The notes beneath the pieces are model-generated. The model worked only from the letters and a program-made list of their open reading frames with translations, was not told the origin of the DNA and did no database searches. Positions 53,524 through 63,980 of a DNA stretch of 64,000 bases are shown piece by piece. The position numbers were made by a program, and so were the translations under genes. This DNA is from Rhodanobacter sp. A1T4 (GTDB lineage: Bacteria; Pseudomonadota; Gammaproteobacteria; Xanthomonadales; Rhodanobacteraceae): positions 1 to 64,000 of the forward strand of contig NZ_JACHCP010000010.1 of NCBI RefSeq assembly GCF_014207185.1, in the 5' to 3' direction. Within the stretch, counting starts at the first letter, position 1, and each line of letters begins with the position of its first letter.

Positions 53524-55320
53524 TCAGTCGAGGGCAAACACCATCAACGTGCCACCGAGATTGGTGTAGTCGCTGAGGGTGGCGGTGGCGCCAACCGCGC
53601 CGAGACCTTCACTCGCCTTGCTGAGGTTGTTCGACAGACCAATCGCGGCCCAGCCGCCCACGCCGCTCAGGATAGCCACGTACTGCTTGCCGTCATGCGT
53701 GTAGGTCATCGGGTTGCCGATGATTCCCGATGGGCACTTGAACTGCCACAGCACCTTGCCGGTTTTCAGATCCACGGCACGGAACCAGCCGGTGAGTGTG
53801 CCGTAGAAGGCAATACCGCCCTTGGTAGTCAGTGCACCTGACCAGTCCTGGAAACGATCGTTGATCGCCCATTTGGTCTTGCCGGACATCGGGTCATAGG
53901 CGATGAAGCGGCCACCCACTTCGCCATGGTTGTAGGGATACATGCTCACCAGCGCACCGACGAACGGGAAGCCGGCCTTGTACTTCACGTTGAACGCCTG
54001 ATAGTCCATGCAAACGTGGTTGGTCGGTACGATGAACAGGCCGCTGGCCGGATCATAGGCAGCCGGCTGCTGATCCTTCGATCCCTGCGAAGACGGGCAG
54101 ACGTCCTTGGTGTTCTCGCCTTCCTTGGTCATCTTGTCGGCGTTGACGATCGGACGACCGGTTTTCATGTCGATGCCACTGGCCCAGTTGACGATGTCAT
54201 CGAACTTCTTCGCCGAAAGCAGCTTGCCGTTGCGGCGATCCCACACATAAGCGAAACCGTTGCGATCGAAGTGGGTGAGCGTCGGAACCTTTTTGCCGTC
54301 AATCGTGGTGTCGGTGAGAATGTTTTCGTTGACGCCGTCGTAGTCCCAGCCGTCATGCGGCGTCATCTGGAACACCCACTTGGCTTCACCGGTATCCGGA
54401 TCGCGGGCCATGATCGACATGGAATACTTGTTGTCGCCCGGGCGCTGTGTGGGATTCCAGGTACCCGGATTGCCGGTGCCGTAAAACAGCAGGTTGAGCT
54501 TGGGATCGTAGCTATACCAGCCCCAGGTCGTGCCGCCACCGAGCTTCCACTGATCACCCTGCCAGCTCTTCAGACTCGAGTCCTTGCCGACGACCTTCTG
54601 GGTGGCGCCGTCGATGGTCTTGTCTGGGTTGAACATGATCTGGTCATCGGGACCAGTGCTGTACGCGCGCCACAACTGCTTGCCGGTCTTGATATCGTCG
54701 GCCGTCACGTAACCGTGCACCCCGTACTCTGCGCCTGAGACACCCGTGATCACCTTGTTGCCGATTACGATGGGTGCCATCGTCTGCGTCTGGCCCATCA
54801 TCGGGTCGGCGTTCTTGGCGGACCACACCACCTTGCCGGTCATCGCGTCGAGCGCGTAGAGGCCACCATCGAGCGCGTTGGCGAAAATCTTTCCGTCACC
54901 ATAAGCCACACCGCGATTGACCACGTCGCAACACGCGACCGAGGGCGCAAACTTGTTCTGGTCCGGCGTGAAGTTCCAGACGATGTGGCCGGGGTCCTTC
55001 AGCGAAACCGCATAGACATGATTGGGATAGGAGCTTTCGACATACAGCATGTCGCCGACCACCAGCGGCTGTCCTTCGTGACCGCGCAGCGAGCCGGTCG
55101 ACATGGTCCACGCCACGTGCAGGTTCTTCACGTTGTCGGCGGTGATCTGATCCAGCGCGCTGTAACGCTGGGCGGTGTAGTTGCCGGCGGGCATCACCCA
55201 GTGATTGGCATCCTGCGCCATCTGTTGCAACTCGTCGTCGGCAAGAATGCCGGATGATGCGGTGAGCCCGAAGCCTGCAACAAGCAGACAGAGCCCGGTA
55301 CGTAGTGATTTGCTGGTCAT
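53524..55320 (-). CDS. xoxF: lanthanide-dependent PQQ methanol/alcohol dehydrogenase
   Basis: Periplasmic quinoprotein oxidising methanol or similar alcohols. Signal peptide to about residue 27; eight-bladed propeller with W-docking repeats (for example LYALDAMTGKVVW). The vicinal disulfide CC lies at about residue 129 (VACCDVVNRG). The key motif GWDYDG at about residue 325 has the catalytic Asp plus the second Asp two residues on, which coordinates the lanthanide; calcium MxaF has Ala there. ATG at 55320 with a GGGAG site. Heads the set xoxF-xoxJ-cytochrome-formaldehyde genes. PQQ synthesis genes are not in the window. Confidence 0.95.
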   Translation of the reverse strand: MTSKSLRTGLCLLVAGFGLTASSGILADDELQQMAQDANHWVMPAGNYTAQRYSALDQITADNVKNLHVAWTMSTGSLRGHEGQPLVVGDMLYVESSYPNHVYAVSLKDPGHIVWNFTPDQNKFAPSVACCDVVNRGVAYGDGKIFANALDGGLYALDAMTGKVVWSAKNADPMMGQTQTMAPIVIGNKVITGVSGAEYGVHGYVTADDIKTGKQLWRAYSTGPDDQIMFNPDKTIDGATQKVVGKDSSLKSWQGDQWKLGGGTTWGWYSYDPKLNLLFYGTGNPGTWNPTQRPGDNKYSMSIMARDPDTGEAKWVFQMTPHDGWDYDGVNENILTDTTIDGKKVPTLTHFDRNGFAYVWDRRNGKLLSAKKFDDIVNWASGIDMKTGRPIVNADKMTKEGENTKDVCPSSQGSKDQQPAAYDPASGLFIVPTNHVCMDYQAFNVKYKAGFPFVGALVSMYPYNHGEVGGRFIAYDPMSGKTKWAINDRFQDWSGALTTKGGIAFYGTLTGWFRAVDLKTGKVLWQFKCPSGIIGNPMTYTHDGKQYVAILSGVGGWAAIGLSNNLSKASEGLGAVGATATLSDYTNLGGTLMVFALD

Positions 55321-55416
55321 GAATCGACTCCCTTGGTGGCGTAAATCCGGTTGAAAGCCGGTGCCGTTAAAGCCTTTGATGTCGGCCCCTGCTGGCGGTG
55401 ATGCATGCTGTTTATG

Positions 55417-55433
55417 AGCAGGCGACGTGCCAA
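55417..55433 (-). promoter_or_regulatory. sigma-54 (-24/-12) promoter of xoxF
   Basis: On the minus strand: TTGGCACG-TCGC-CTGCT, a full match at the -24 element (TGGCACG) and the -12 GC, with the required 10 bases between GG and GC. Transcription would begin about 85 bases before the xoxF ATG. Confidence 0.75.
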
Positions 55434-55522
55434 CCGTGCGCGCTTAAAGGCGTCCCAAGTGAAAGCTCAATCCAATCAGTGAGATAAAGAATTTTTGCCG
55501 CGGACTAGCTGCAGCACGAAGC

Positions 55523-55552
55523 CGCAAAGTGTCCCTATTTCGCCACAGTGCG
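55523..55552. promoter_or_regulatory. candidate upstream activator site for xoxF
   Basis: An imperfect dyad, CGCAAAGTG-N12-CACAGTGCG (7 of 9 positions symmetric), about 100-130 bases upstream of the -24/-12 element, the usual distance for an enhancer-binding protein. Assignment to the AcoR-like regulator is inference. Confidence 0.4.
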
Positions 55553-55641
55553 AGATACAGAATCGGCGCAGTTGCATGGCCGCTTCCGGTCTATTGCTCC
55601 GCTTGGAGCACCCGTAATCCCGGCGGCTTGCAACGAAGCGA

Positions 55642-56358
55642 TTAAACCAATGCCGCTCTTGGCGGCAGCGACCAGTCGATCGGATCGGCTGCACGTTCTT
55701 CCAAGTAATGATTGGCCGCCGAGAAATGTCCGCAGCCGATGAAGCCACGATGGGCTGACAGCGGTGACGGATGCACCGACTTCAGCACGCAGTGCCGTCG
55801 AGTATCAATCAGCTGTCCTTTGCGCTGGGCGTACGAACCCCACAGCAGAAAGACTACGCCCTCGCGCTCGCGATTCAGTGCGTCGATGGCCTTGTCGGTG
55901 AAATCTTCCCAACCCTTCCCCTGATGTGCATTGGCATGACTATCTTCCACCGTCAGCACGCTGTTGAGCAGCAGCACGCCCTGATCTGCCCATGACGTCA
56001 GGCAACCATGATCGGGCCGCGCGATACCGAGATCGCGCTGGATTTCCTTGAAGATATTTTCGAGCGACGGCGGCACACGCACGCCGGGTCGCACCGAGAA
56101 GCACAAGCCGTGCGCCTGGCCCGGGCCGTGATAAGGATCCTGGCCCAGAATCACCACCCGCACCTTGTCGAAGGGCGTGTGCTCGAAAGCGGCGAAAATC
56201 TCCGGGCCGGGCGGATAGATCTTTTTGCCAGCCTGTTTTTCTGTGCGCAGAAAGGCCGCCAGCGACTGCATCGGCGGACTCAGCAACATCTCGCCGAGAC
56301 GCATCTTCCACGACGGCTCCAATCTGACATGTTCCAGCTTGACCGGCTCCGCGCTCAA
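55642..56358 (-). CDS. ung: uracil-DNA glycosylase
   Basis: Base-excision repair enzyme removing uracil from DNA. Family I motifs: water-activating [18 protein letters not shown] (about residues 73-90) and the leucine-loop [21 protein letters not shown]. 238 aa is standard. Its ATG overlaps the stop of the upstream response regulator by four bases. Confidence 0.97.
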   Translation of the reverse strand: MSAEPVKLEHVRLEPSWKMRLGEMLLSPPMQSLAAFLRTEKQAGKKIYPPGPEIFAAFEHTPFDKVRVVILGQDPYHGPGQAHGLCFSVRPGVRVPPSLENIFKEIQRDLGIARPDHGCLTSWADQGVLLLNSVLTVEDSHANAHQGKGWEDFTDKAIDALNREREGVVFLLWGSYAQRKGQLIDTRRHCVLKSVHPSPLSAHRGFIGCGHFSAANHYLEERAADPIDWSLPPRAALV

Positions 56359-57200
56359 AGTGCCCCGCTCGCGCGACTGCGCAAGTGCTGGGCAACGCGC
56401 AGCTGAAACAGCAACTTGGTTATCAGCAGTTTTTCCTCGACCGGTTTTTCGACCAGGTCGTTGGCGCCGGCCTTGATCAGCGCGGCCTGATTGGCCGGGT
56501 TTTCATCGCCAGTCATCACCAGCACGGGCAGCCGGCCCTTGCCATAACCGAATTCGTTGCGGATGCGCTCGAGCAGATCGCCGCCGGTCAGCTCACCCTT
56601 CAGACTGACGTCGGTAAGCACCACATCGGCGCCAGTCCAGCCGAGTGCGCGATCGGTTTCCAGCATCGCCAGCGCATCTTCCACGCTGACCACGTGGCGC
56701 ACGGTGAGGCCGATCTTCTCCAGCATGCGGCGAGTCGCCAACGCCACCACGCGACTGTCCTCGACGTAGAGCACGGTGCCTTCGGCGTGCATCTGCGGGC
56801 TGACGTAGCCGCGGATGAATTCGGCCAGCGCCTGCAAACCCAACGCCTTGTCGAAGTAATCGGTGACGTCTTCGCCCAATGAACGCCGGTGCAGACGATC
56901 GTCAACGTCGCCGGAAACCACCACGATCGGCACATAGGTCTGCGATGCGGTTTCGCGCACCGCACGTGCCAGCTCCAACCCGTCCATGTCCGGCAGGCGC
57001 AGCGCGATAGTGATGAAATCGAACGCACCGTTTTCCAGCAGCTGCAGTGCATCGGCACCGCTGCCGCTGCCGATCACCTCGACATCGGGCAATTCGGCCA
57101 GCAGTACGCGCGTCAGCAGTTGCCGCACCACGCGCGAGCCATCGACCACGAGCACGCGCGGTGCTGTCGTGATGAGACGATTGCTGATGGTCGCACTCAT
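56355..57200 (-). CDS. response regulator with two receiver domains, first one degenerate
   Basis: Two tandem receivers and no output domain. Domain 1 (about residues 15-125) begins [15 protein letters not shown], and its phosphoacceptor position is Ala ([12 protein letters not shown], where LDxxLPDMDG is usual), so it cannot be phosphorylated there. Domain 2 (about 142-265) has [10 protein letters not shown], Asp in VLTDVSLKG and Lys in LVEKPV, so it looks competent. ATG at 57200; a TTG at 57212 is the extreme alternative. Cotranscribed with ung. Partner kinase unknown. Confidence 0.88.
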   Translation of the reverse strand: MSATISNRLITTAPRVLVVDGSRVVRQLLTRVLLAELPDVEVIGSGSGADALQLLENGAFDFITIALRLPDMDGLELARAVRETASQTYVPIVVVSGDVDDRLHRRSLGEDVTDYFDKALGLQALAEFIRGYVSPQMHAEGTVLYVEDSRVVALATRRMLEKIGLTVRHVVSVEDALAMLETDRALGWTGADVVLTDVSLKGELTGGDLLERIRNEFGYGKGRLPVLVMTGDENPANQAALIKAGANDLVEKPVEEKLLITKLLFQLRVAQHLRSRASGAL

Positions 57201-57372
57201 TGCGTTATTCAACTTGCCTTACTCGCCACTTCGTCGTTCAACCCTACTATCTCTGCATGTCCGCTAATAGCGCGCAATCATGCCCGGCCTAAACCACGGT
57301 TTGTTTGGAGATGGTGTACCGAATGCCGTGCGATGACCTGCGACGCGCGCCACCCTGCCAAACGCATGCGTT

Positions 57373-58371
57373 TCAAGCTGCCTTGCGTAATTGCCACGCG
57401 CTGACCAGCCGCGCACCAAACCAGCCCAACACGGCCGTTGCCAGCGGCACCGCGAGCAGCAGCCACAGCGGCAAACCGCCGACCTGCAGCTTGCCATCAT
57501 AAGCCTGGCTCAGCTGTGCCACGGGATCGGCCAGGGCGAATTCGATCGCTATCGCCAGCAGGGCTGCGAGGATACCGCTGAACAGGCCATACCAGATACC
57601 CGCATAAAGATAGGGGCGGCGCACGAATGCGCCGCTGGCGCCAATCAGCAGCAGCACGCCGATTTCCTCGTGACGGCTGGCGATATCCACCCGTACCGTG
57701 TTGCCTACCACCAACAGCGCTGCCAGGATCAACAGCGACGCCAAAACCAGCACCGCACGATTGCCCACGGCGAGCAATGCATCGAGCCGTTGTCGCCAGG
57801 TGCCGCTGTCCTGCACCATGTCGACGCTATGCATCGTACGGATATCAGCGACCAGCTGGCCGATCGCCGCGGCACCCAACTCCTCGTGCGGTTGCAGCTG
57901 TAACACGTAAGGCAATGGGTTGCTGTCCAGCGTTTTCAGCGCGCCAGTGAAGCCCTGCATCTTGGCCAGTTCATCCATGCCTTGCTGCGGGGTTTTCACG
58001 ATGACGTTGGCAACTTCGGGGCGTTCGCCGAGCTGTCTAGCCAGCAACTGCGCCTGCTGCGCATTCTGATCGGGCTGCATGAACACACTGATCGCCTGAC
58101 TCTGGCCCAGCGTCTCGCCGAGCCTCTGCACATTGCCGAGCAGCAGATAGAACGCCAGCGGCAGCGCCAGCGCCAAACCCATCACGGCGATGGTCAAGAG
58201 GCTGCCAAGCGGTCGCGACGCGAGCCGGCGCAAACTGGCTGCAGCGCTCCAGCCATGATGCTCCTGCCAACTGGCAAATCGGCGTCCCTGGCTTTTTTCC
58301 GTGCGCGGGGATGTTTCGCGCATGGGTCCCTGCGGGTCGGAGTTGAAGCTGTTTTCCGGCGACATGGTCAC
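57373..58371 (-). CDS. ftsX: cell division protein FtsX
   Basis: Inner-membrane half of FtsEX, which transmits ATP hydrolysis to EnvC and so to septal amidases. A long cytoplasmic N-terminus, TM1 (LLTIAVMGLALALPLAFYLLL), a periplasmic loop of about 120 residues, and three C-terminal TM segments around VRVDIASRHEEIGVLLLIGAS, the FtsX signature. GTG at 58371 overlaps the ftsE stop (GTGA); an ATG two codons on is possible. Confidence 0.95.
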   Translation of the reverse strand: MTMSPENSFNSDPQGPMRETSPRTEKSQGRRFASWQEHHGWSAAASLRRLASRPLGSLLTIAVMGLALALPLAFYLLLGNVQRLGETLGQSQAISVFMQPDQNAQQAQLLARQLGERPEVANVIVKTPQQGMDELAKMQGFTGALKTLDSNPLPYVLQLQPHEELGAAAIGQLVADIRTMHSVDMVQDSGTWRQRLDALLAVGNRAVLVLASLLILAALLVVGNTVRVDIASRHEEIGVLLLIGASGAFVRRPYLYAGIWYGLFSGILAALLAIAIEFALADPVAQLSQAYDGKLQVGGLPLWLLLAVPLATAVLGWFGARLVSAWQLRKAA

Positions 58372-59045
58372 AGCACCTCCTGTGCGGCCAGATCGGCCAC
58401 CAAGCGGCCGTGGTCGAGCACGATCACGCGTTTCTTCATGCGTTTGATCAGCGGCAGATCATGGCTGGCAATCAGTACCGTCGTGCCGACCTGCTGGAAC
58501 TCACCGAACAGACCCATGATTTCGAGCGCCAGCTGTGGGTCGAGATTGCCGGTCGGCTCATCGGCAATCAGCAGCGTCGGTCGCGCGACGATGGCGCGGG
58601 CGATGCCGACGCGCTGGCGCTCACCCGCAGACAAAGTGGCCGGCAGCTGGCGCTCATAGGCAAGCAAGCCGACTTTCTCCAGCGCGGCACGCACGCGGCG
58701 ATTACGCTCGGGACGGGCGATGCCACCAATGGTCAGCGGCAGCTCGACGTTGGCGAACACCGTGCGCTCCATCAGCAGACGGTGATCCTGGAACACCATG
58801 CCGATACGCCGGCGCAACTTGGGAATGCCGCCGCCGCGGACCTTCGCGAGGTTCTGGCCATCCAGCATGATCACTCCATGCGAAGGACGTTCGATCAGCC
58901 CCAGCAGATTGAGCAGGGTGCTCTTGCCCGCACCGGAGTGGCCCGTGACAAAAGCCATTTCGCCGGCGGGCACTTCAAAGGAAAGCTGCGACAGCGCCTC
59001 GTGGCCGCCCTCGTAGCGTTTGCTGACTTGATCAAAATGGATCAC
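58368..59045 (-). CDS. ftsE: cell division ATP-binding protein FtsE
   Basis: ABC ATPase partner of FtsX. Walker A GHSGAGKST, signature LSAGERQRVGIARAI, Walker B LLIADEPTGNLD and switch His in ASHD. The GTG at 59045 (reading VIHFDQVSKRYEGG) has a GGGGA site 6-10 nt upstream and matches the usual FtsE N-terminus; a TTG at 59066 is rejected. Confidence 0.96.
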   Translation of the reverse strand: MIHFDQVSKRYEGGHEALSQLSFEVPAGEMAFVTGHSGAGKSTLLNLLGLIERPSHGVIMLDGQNLAKVRGGGIPKLRRRIGMVFQDHRLLMERTVFANVELPLTIGGIARPERNRRVRAALEKVGLLAYERQLPATLSAGERQRVGIARAIVARPTLLIADEPTGNLDPQLALEIMGLFGEFQQVGTTVLIASHDLPLIKRMKKRVIVLDHGRLVADLAAQEVL

Positions 59046-59181
59046 CGAGTGTCCCCGAACCTGCAAGTCGTGTTATCGACGGCAAGGATAAGGGAAGCGG
59101 GCATCCAATAGCTGGCTCGGATATACCGCAGTCGCCGCGGCTTCAGCCGCGGCAACGCCGAGCCGGTCCACGCTCCGAGAC

Positions 59182-60960
59182 TCAGCGGCCGGTAAACAAC
59201 CGGGTCAGCCGACTGAACAGACCGGGCTTTTTCGGGCTTGCCATATCGCTGCTCGACTTGCCCGAAGTCACCGCGACCTGACGCGACGGACGGTTGCTGC
59301 TGGCAGAACCTTCCGTGCCGTTGCGCTCGCGTGGTGGGCGACGTTCACCGCGCGGTGCGCGGTTGCCTTCCTTCGCGACGGCGGGCGCCTGGCCGTTGCT
59401 TTGGCCATTCGTCTCGACAGTCTCCGCACCACCCTCCCGGCGACGGTTACGGCCGCCACGGCGACGACGCGGCTTGCGGGTCTCGCTGCCGGCAGCCGCC
59501 GGATTGGCCGATGCTGTTGAGGCCGGCACGACCACGCCTTCAGTGGCGTGGACGGCAACTTCAATCGGCGCCACAGCAACTTCAGGCTTGCGTTCGCGTG
59601 GCGGACGCGACGACGAAGAGGACGAGCGCGAACCGCCGCCGCTGCGGCCACCATCACGACTACCGCCGCCAGATGACCGCGAACGACGCGGCGCCTCGCC
59701 CGGACGCGGTGGCACCACGTCGCCGAACTCGGCGCTGTCGGCCGCGGCATTGGCGGCGAACTCCGCATCCATCGCCTTGGGCTTGGGCATGATCAGCAGG
59801 TCGGCATCCATGCTGGCGACCGGGATGCTCTGGCCGATATAGGTTTCGATATCCGGCAGCGACATCGCGTAGAGGTCGCAGGCGAAGCTGATCGCATCGC
59901 CCTCGGCACCCAGGCGCGCGGTGCGACCGATACGGTGCACGTAATCTTCGGCATCGTGCGGCAGGTCGTAGTTGAAAACGTGGCTGACGGCGGGGATGTG
60001 CAGGCCGCGCGCGGCGACGTCGGTGGCCACCAGGATATCCAGCTGACCGTCCTGGAAACGCTGCAGCAGTTTCTGCCGCTTCAGCTGCGGCACGTCGCCG
60101 GAGATCGCGCCGGCGCGGTAACCCTGCCGCTTCACGCGGTCGGTGATGCGTTCGGCGGCGGCCTTGGTGTTGACGAAAATGATGCTGCGCTCGGCGGCGG
60201 TACGCTCGAGCAGGTTCAGCAGCAGCGGCATCTTTTCTTCCTTGGCCGGGAAGTAGACCAGCTGACGCACCTTGTCGGCGGTGACGTTGTCGCTTTCCAC
60301 CACCAGCTTTTCGGCGTTGTGCATGTGCTCGTAGGCCAGCTCCAGCACGCGATGACTGAGCGTGGCGGAAAACAGCAGCACCTGACGCTGCTCGCGCGCC
60401 GGCAGACGGCGGAAGATGAAGCGCACGTCGGCAATGAAGCCCAGATCGAACATGCGGTCGGCTTCGTCGATCACCATCACTTCGACGCCGTTGAGGCCGA
60501 ACACGCTTTGCTTGTGATAATCCAGCAGGCGGCCGGGTGTGGCGATGATGATGTCGCAGCCATCCTTCAGCTGCTGGCGCTGCTTGTCGTAATCGACGCC
60601 GCCGTAGATCAGCGCGGTGCGCAGGCCGGTATGGCGGCCGATCGCCTTGGCGTCCTTGTCGATCTGGATGGCCAGCTCGCGGGTCGGCGCGATCACCAGC
60701 GCGCGCGGGTCGCTGTCCTTGCGCTCGGCCACGGCCGGGGTGGTCAACAGGCGATTCATCAGCGCGACCAGGAAGGCACAGGTCTTGCCGGTGCCGGTCT
60801 GCGCCTGGCCAGCGACGTCGCGCCCGGACAGGGCCAGCGGCAGGGTCATTTCCTGGATCGGCGTGCAGCGGGTGAAGCCGCTGTCATCGAGACCCTGCTG
60901 CAGCAGCGGATGAAGATCGAAGTTGGTGAAAAAAGTATCGGTGAGTACGGTCTGTGACAT
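59182..60960 (-). CDS. rhlB: DEAD-box RNA helicase RhlB-like with long basic tail
   Basis: RNA helicase; in E. coli RhlB is part of the degradosome. Q motif region [16 protein letters not shown], motif [19 protein letters not shown] box [13 protein letters not shown], and motif [12 protein letters not shown]. The helicase core is about 380 residues, followed by a disordered tail of about 200 residues rich in Arg/Gly/Ser ([14 protein letters not shown]). The ATG at 60960 ([11 protein letters not shown]) is chosen over 61032. Divergent from trxA-rho, as in E. coli. Confidence 0.93.
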   Translation of the reverse strand: MSQTVLTDTFFTNFDLHPLLQQGLDDSGFTRCTPIQEMTLPLALSGRDVAGQAQTGTGKTCAFLVALMNRLLTTPAVAERKDSDPRALVIAPTRELAIQIDKDAKAIGRHTGLRTALIYGGVDYDKQRQQLKDGCDIIIATPGRLLDYHKQSVFGLNGVEVMVIDEADRMFDLGFIADVRFIFRRLPAREQRQVLLFSATLSHRVLELAYEHMHNAEKLVVESDNVTADKVRQLVYFPAKEEKMPLLLNLLERTAAERSIIFVNTKAAAERITDRVKRQGYRAGAISGDVPQLKRQKLLQRFQDGQLDILVATDVAARGLHIPAVSHVFNYDLPHDAEDYVHRIGRTARLGAEGDAISFACDLYAMSLPDIETYIGQSIPVASMDADLLIMPKPKAMDAEFAANAAADSAEFGDVVPPRPGEAPRRSRSSGGGSRDGGRSGGGSRSSSSSSRPPRERKPEVAVAPIEVAVHATEGVVVPASTASANPAAAGSETRKPRRRRGGRNRRREGGAETVETNGQSNGQAPAVAKEGNRAPRGERRPPRERNGTEGSASSNRPSRQVAVTSGKSSSDMASPKKPGLFSRLTRLFTGR

Positions 60961-61375
60961 AAGAGGAATAAGGGCCTTGGCCGTAACGGCAGCTTGCCGT
61001 TTTGGCGACGTGATGCGCTGCACCCGCTTCAATCGCCGGATATCGGCGGATGGCGGTGCAGGACGGGTGCGCGAGGCGCAGCGAAGCGGTGGTTCACTGT
61101 CGGATAGTCGGCAAGGTCGCGCCGCGGCTGGCGACGCCGGGTTTGACGGCGGTCCGACGGACGGCTTGCAAGGCCGCCCTTGAATCGTGCCCGGAGTTGC
61201 GCTGGAATGAAGCCCTGCCCGTTCGGCGATGCTTCTGTTTCAGCCCCAACTCTAGCTTCATGGGCACGTGAGTGTAGCTGATGAAAGCCTGCAGCCGTCA
61301 CTCCTTGCATTTATCCGCCCGCCACCCCATTTAATTCCTCTTGCGATTTTTCGCGCCCCAGCCTCGGAGATTCCC
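60961..61375. promoter_or_regulatory. divergent promoter region, rhlB and trxA
   Basis: 415 bases holding both promoters. No small gene, tRNA or strong hairpin was recognised. The trxA frame stays open back to 61268, but that part has no thioredoxin similarity. Confidence 0.45.
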
Positions 61376-61702
61376 GTGAGCGACCTGATTACCCATGTAA
61401 CTGACGACGCCTTCGAACAGCAGGTGCTCAAATCCGATACGCCCGTATTGCTCGATTTCTGGGCGGAATGGTGCGGCCCATGCAAGGCCATCGCGCCGAT
61501 GCTGGACGAGCTGGCCAAGCAGTACGAAGGCAAGCTGCGGGTAGTCAAGGTCAATATCGACCAGAACCAGCAGACCCCGCGAACCTATGGCGTGCGCGGC
61601 ATCCCGACCCTGATGGTGTTCAAGAACGGCAAGGTCGAAGCCACCCAGATCGGTGCCGTCAGCAAGGGGCAGCTGACCCAGATGATCGACAAGGCGATCT
61701 GA
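61376..61702 (+). CDS. trxA: thioredoxin 1
   Basis: Cytoplasmic protein-disulfide reductase of 108 aa. Active site WCGPC in [15 protein letters not shown], cis-Pro in [15 protein letters not shown] start at 61376 ([10 protein letters not shown]) with CGGAGA 6 nt upstream, which fixes the start; a longer frame to 61268 is rejected. Precedes rho, as is widespread in Gammaproteobacteria. Confidence 0.96.
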   Translation: MSDLITHVTDDAFEQQVLKSDTPVLLDFWAEWCGPCKAIAPMLDELAKQYEGKLRVVKVNIDQNQQTPRTYGVRGIPTLMVFKNGKVEATQIGAVSKGQLTQMIDKAI

Positions 61703-61728
61703 TCTAGCCGCTGCAAATCTGCTTTACC

Positions 61729-61757
61729 GCGCCTGTCTGACTGGGTCAGGCAGGCGC
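61729..61757 (+). terminator. hairpin between trxA and rho
   Basis: GCGCCTGTCTGA and TCAGGCAGGCGC pair (one mismatch) around CTGGG, 26 bases after trxA. No strong T tract follows, so termination may be partial or the structure may act otherwise. Confidence 0.5.
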
Positions 61758-61890
61758 ATGAGGCTTTACGCCGGCACCTGACGGGTGCTAGATTCAGTCA
61801 GTCCGTCGGGACAGTCCTGTCCCCGAGCGCCTTCTGCGCGACGCACAAACACCCCTCCTGTAGTTCAACGGCGCCCCGCGAGGATAGCCC

Positions 61891-63933
61891 GTGTCTGATA
61901 ACGAAAATAAAAACTCCAACGACGCCAAAAGCGCCGATACCAAGCCTGCAGCCGAAGGCAAGCCCGAGCCACGGCAGCGCGCACCGCGCCGCACGGCGGC
62001 CGAAATGGCCGCGGCCAACGCCAAGAAAGCCGCCGCCGCCGCTGAAAAATCAGCTGCACCGCACGCTGCACCAGCCCCACAACCGGCGGCAGAACGTTCC
62101 GCGCCACCTGCGGCAACCTCCGCTCCGGCAAGCACGGCGCCTGCGACAGCGTCTTACAACCAGGCTCCACCGCCTCGCGTATCGCATGAACCACGCGAGC
62201 CTTCGAGCGCCCAAAACGGCAACGGCCACGATTCCGCCCAGCCGGGGAATACAGCGCAGGCTCCAAGCCAGAACGCCACTCCTCGGGACGGCAATCAGGC
62301 GCAGCCGTACAACGCCAACCAGGGTTCGTCGAATCAGGGTTCGCCACAGCAGCCCTCTTCGAATCAGCCGTCGTCCAGCCAGCCTTCGTCGAACCCGCCA
62401 CCATCGAACCAAGGCCAGCCGAATGGCGGTCAGGGGCAAAACCCGAATACGGGCTCGAACGGAGGCCAGAATTCGGGGCACAACCCGAACCAGGGCAATA
62501 ATCCGAACAACCCCAACAACCCGCGCGATCGCGACACCCGCGGCCGCCGTCGCCGCAACGAGCGCAATCCGCAGCAGGGTTCGCAGCGTCCACAGGGCAA
62601 CCATCCGCGGCCGAACCCGAACGGGCTGCCAGTGGATGACGACAACGCCGATCCGGGCAGCAATGACCGCGTCATCAACCTCACCGAGCTGAAGCGCAAG
62701 AACGCGATCCAGCTGCTGGAATTCGCCGAGTCGCTGGGCGTCTACGAAGGTGTGGCCCGCGCCCGCAAGCAGGACGTGATCTTCAACGTGCTCAAGGCGC
62801 ATGCCCGCTCCGGCGGCGGCATCTGGGCCGAAGGCGTGCTGGAAATCCTGCAGGACGGCTTCGGCTTCCTGCGCTCGGCCGATGAGTCCTACCTGGCCGG
62901 CCCGGACGACATCTACGTGTCGCCGAGCCAGATCCGCCGCTTCAACCTGCGTACCGGCGACTACATCACCGGCCGCGTGCGCCATCCGAAGGAAGGCGAG
63001 CGCTACTTCGCCATGCTGCGCGTCGACGACATCAACGGCGATCCGCCGGAAGCGTCGAAGAACAAGATGTTGTTCGAGAACCTGACGCCGCTGTTTCCGC
63101 GCAAGGCGTTCAAGCTCGAGCGCGGCAACGGCTCCAGCGAAGACATCACCGGCCGCGTGCTCGATCTGATCGCGCCGATCGGCAAGGGCCAGCGCGGCCT
63201 GATCGTGTCGCAGCCGAAGTCCGGTAAAACGATGATGCTGCAGAACATCGCGCAGGCCATCCAGTACAACCATCCCGAAGCGCATCTGATCATGTTGTTG
63301 ATCGACGAGCGTCCGGAAGAAGTCACCGAGATCGCCCGTACGGTGCGCGCCGAAGTCATCAGCTCGACCTTCGACGAACCGGCCGTGCGCCACGTACAGG
63401 TCGCCGAGATGGTGATCGAGCGGGCCAAGCGCCTGGTCGAGCACAAGAAGGACGTGATCATCCTGCTCGACTCGATCACCCGCCTGGCGCGCGCCTACAA
63501 CACCGTGATCCCCAGCTCCGGCAAGGTGCTCACCGGTGGTGTCGACGCCAACGCGCTGCAGCGCCCGAAGCGGTTCTTCGGCGCCGCCCGTAACGTCGAG
63601 GAAGGCGGCAGCCTCACCATCATCGCCACCGCGCTGACCGAAACCGGCAGCAAGATGGACGAGGTGATCTACGAGGAGTTCAAGGGCACCGGCAACATGG
63701 AAGTGCACCTGAGCCGCCGCATTTCCGAGAAGCGCGTCTACCCGGCCATCGACATCAACCGCTCCGGCACCCGCCGCGAGGACCTGCTGATCGATCCGGA
63801 CCTGCTCGCGAAGATCTGGATCCTGCGCAAGCTGCTGCACCCCATGGACGAACTCAGCGCCATCGAGTTCATGCTCGACAAGATGAAGAACACCAAGTCC
63901 AACGACGAGTTCTTCAATTCGATGAAGCGCTGA
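61891..63933 (+). CDS. rho: transcription termination factor Rho with 260-residue low-complexity N-terminus
   Basis: Hexameric RNA-dependent ATPase ending transcription. The canonical Rho part starts at about residue 262 ([23 protein letters not shown]), then the cold-shock-like RNA-binding domain ([30 protein letters not shown]), Walker A PKSGKT at about 440, Walker [12 protein letters not shown], the Q loop and the R loop. The first 260 residues are extra compared with E. coli Rho (419 aa): first Ala/Lys-rich, then Gln/Asn/Ser/Pro-rich with repeated NQGS and SSNQPSS units, then an Arg-rich patch. GTG start with a GAGGAT site. Confidence 0.96.
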   Translation: MSDNENKNSNDAKSADTKPAAEGKPEPRQRAPRRTAAEMAAANAKKAAAAAEKSAAPHAAPAPQPAAERSAPPAATSAPASTAPATASYNQAPPPRVSHEPREPSSAQNGNGHDSAQPGNTAQAPSQNATPRDGNQAQPYNANQGSSNQGSPQQPSSNQPSSSQPSSNPPPSNQGQPNGGQGQNPNTGSNGGQNSGHNPNQGNNPNNPNNPRDRDTRGRRRRNERNPQQGSQRPQGNHPRPNPNGLPVDDDNADPGSNDRVINLTELKRKNAIQLLEFAESLGVYEGVARARKQDVIFNVLKAHARSGGGIWAEGVLEILQDGFGFLRSADESYLAGPDDIYVSPSQIRRFNLRTGDYITGRVRHPKEGERYFAMLRVDDINGDPPEASKNKMLFENLTPLFPRKAFKLERGNGSSEDITGRVLDLIAPIGKGQRGLIVSQPKSGKTMMLQNIAQAIQYNHPEAHLIMLLIDERPEEVTEIARTVRAEVISSTFDEPAVRHVQVAEMVIERAKRLVEHKKDVIILLDSITRLARAYNTVIPSSGKVLTGGVDANALQRPKRFFGAARNVEEGGSLTIIATALTETGSKMDEVIYEEFKGTGNMEVHLSRRISEKRVYPAIDINRSGTRREDLLIDPDLLAKIWILRKLLHPMDELSAIEFMLDKMKNTKSNDEFFNSMKR

Positions 63934-63952
63934 CCGGCTTCATGCGTCATCA

Positions 63953-63980
63953 AGAAAGGCCGGCACATGCCGGCCTTTCT
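63953..63980 (+). terminator. intrinsic terminator of rho
   Basis: AGAAAGGCCGGCA-CA-TGCCGGCCTTTCT, a perfect 13-bp stem 20 bases after the rho stop; the right arm ends in T-rich sequence (CTTTCTGTTTG). Confidence 0.85.

Noticed and set aside
62280..62480. Short repeated units at about 62.3 kb as a possible CRISPR or VNTR array
   Set aside because: They are in frame and encode the Asn/Gln/Ser repeats of Rho, with no regular spacers; there is no CRISPR array in the window.
62050..63840. A 596-codon minus-strand open frame opposite rho
   Set aside because: No recognisable motif, and it is the exact complement of the conserved Rho sequence.
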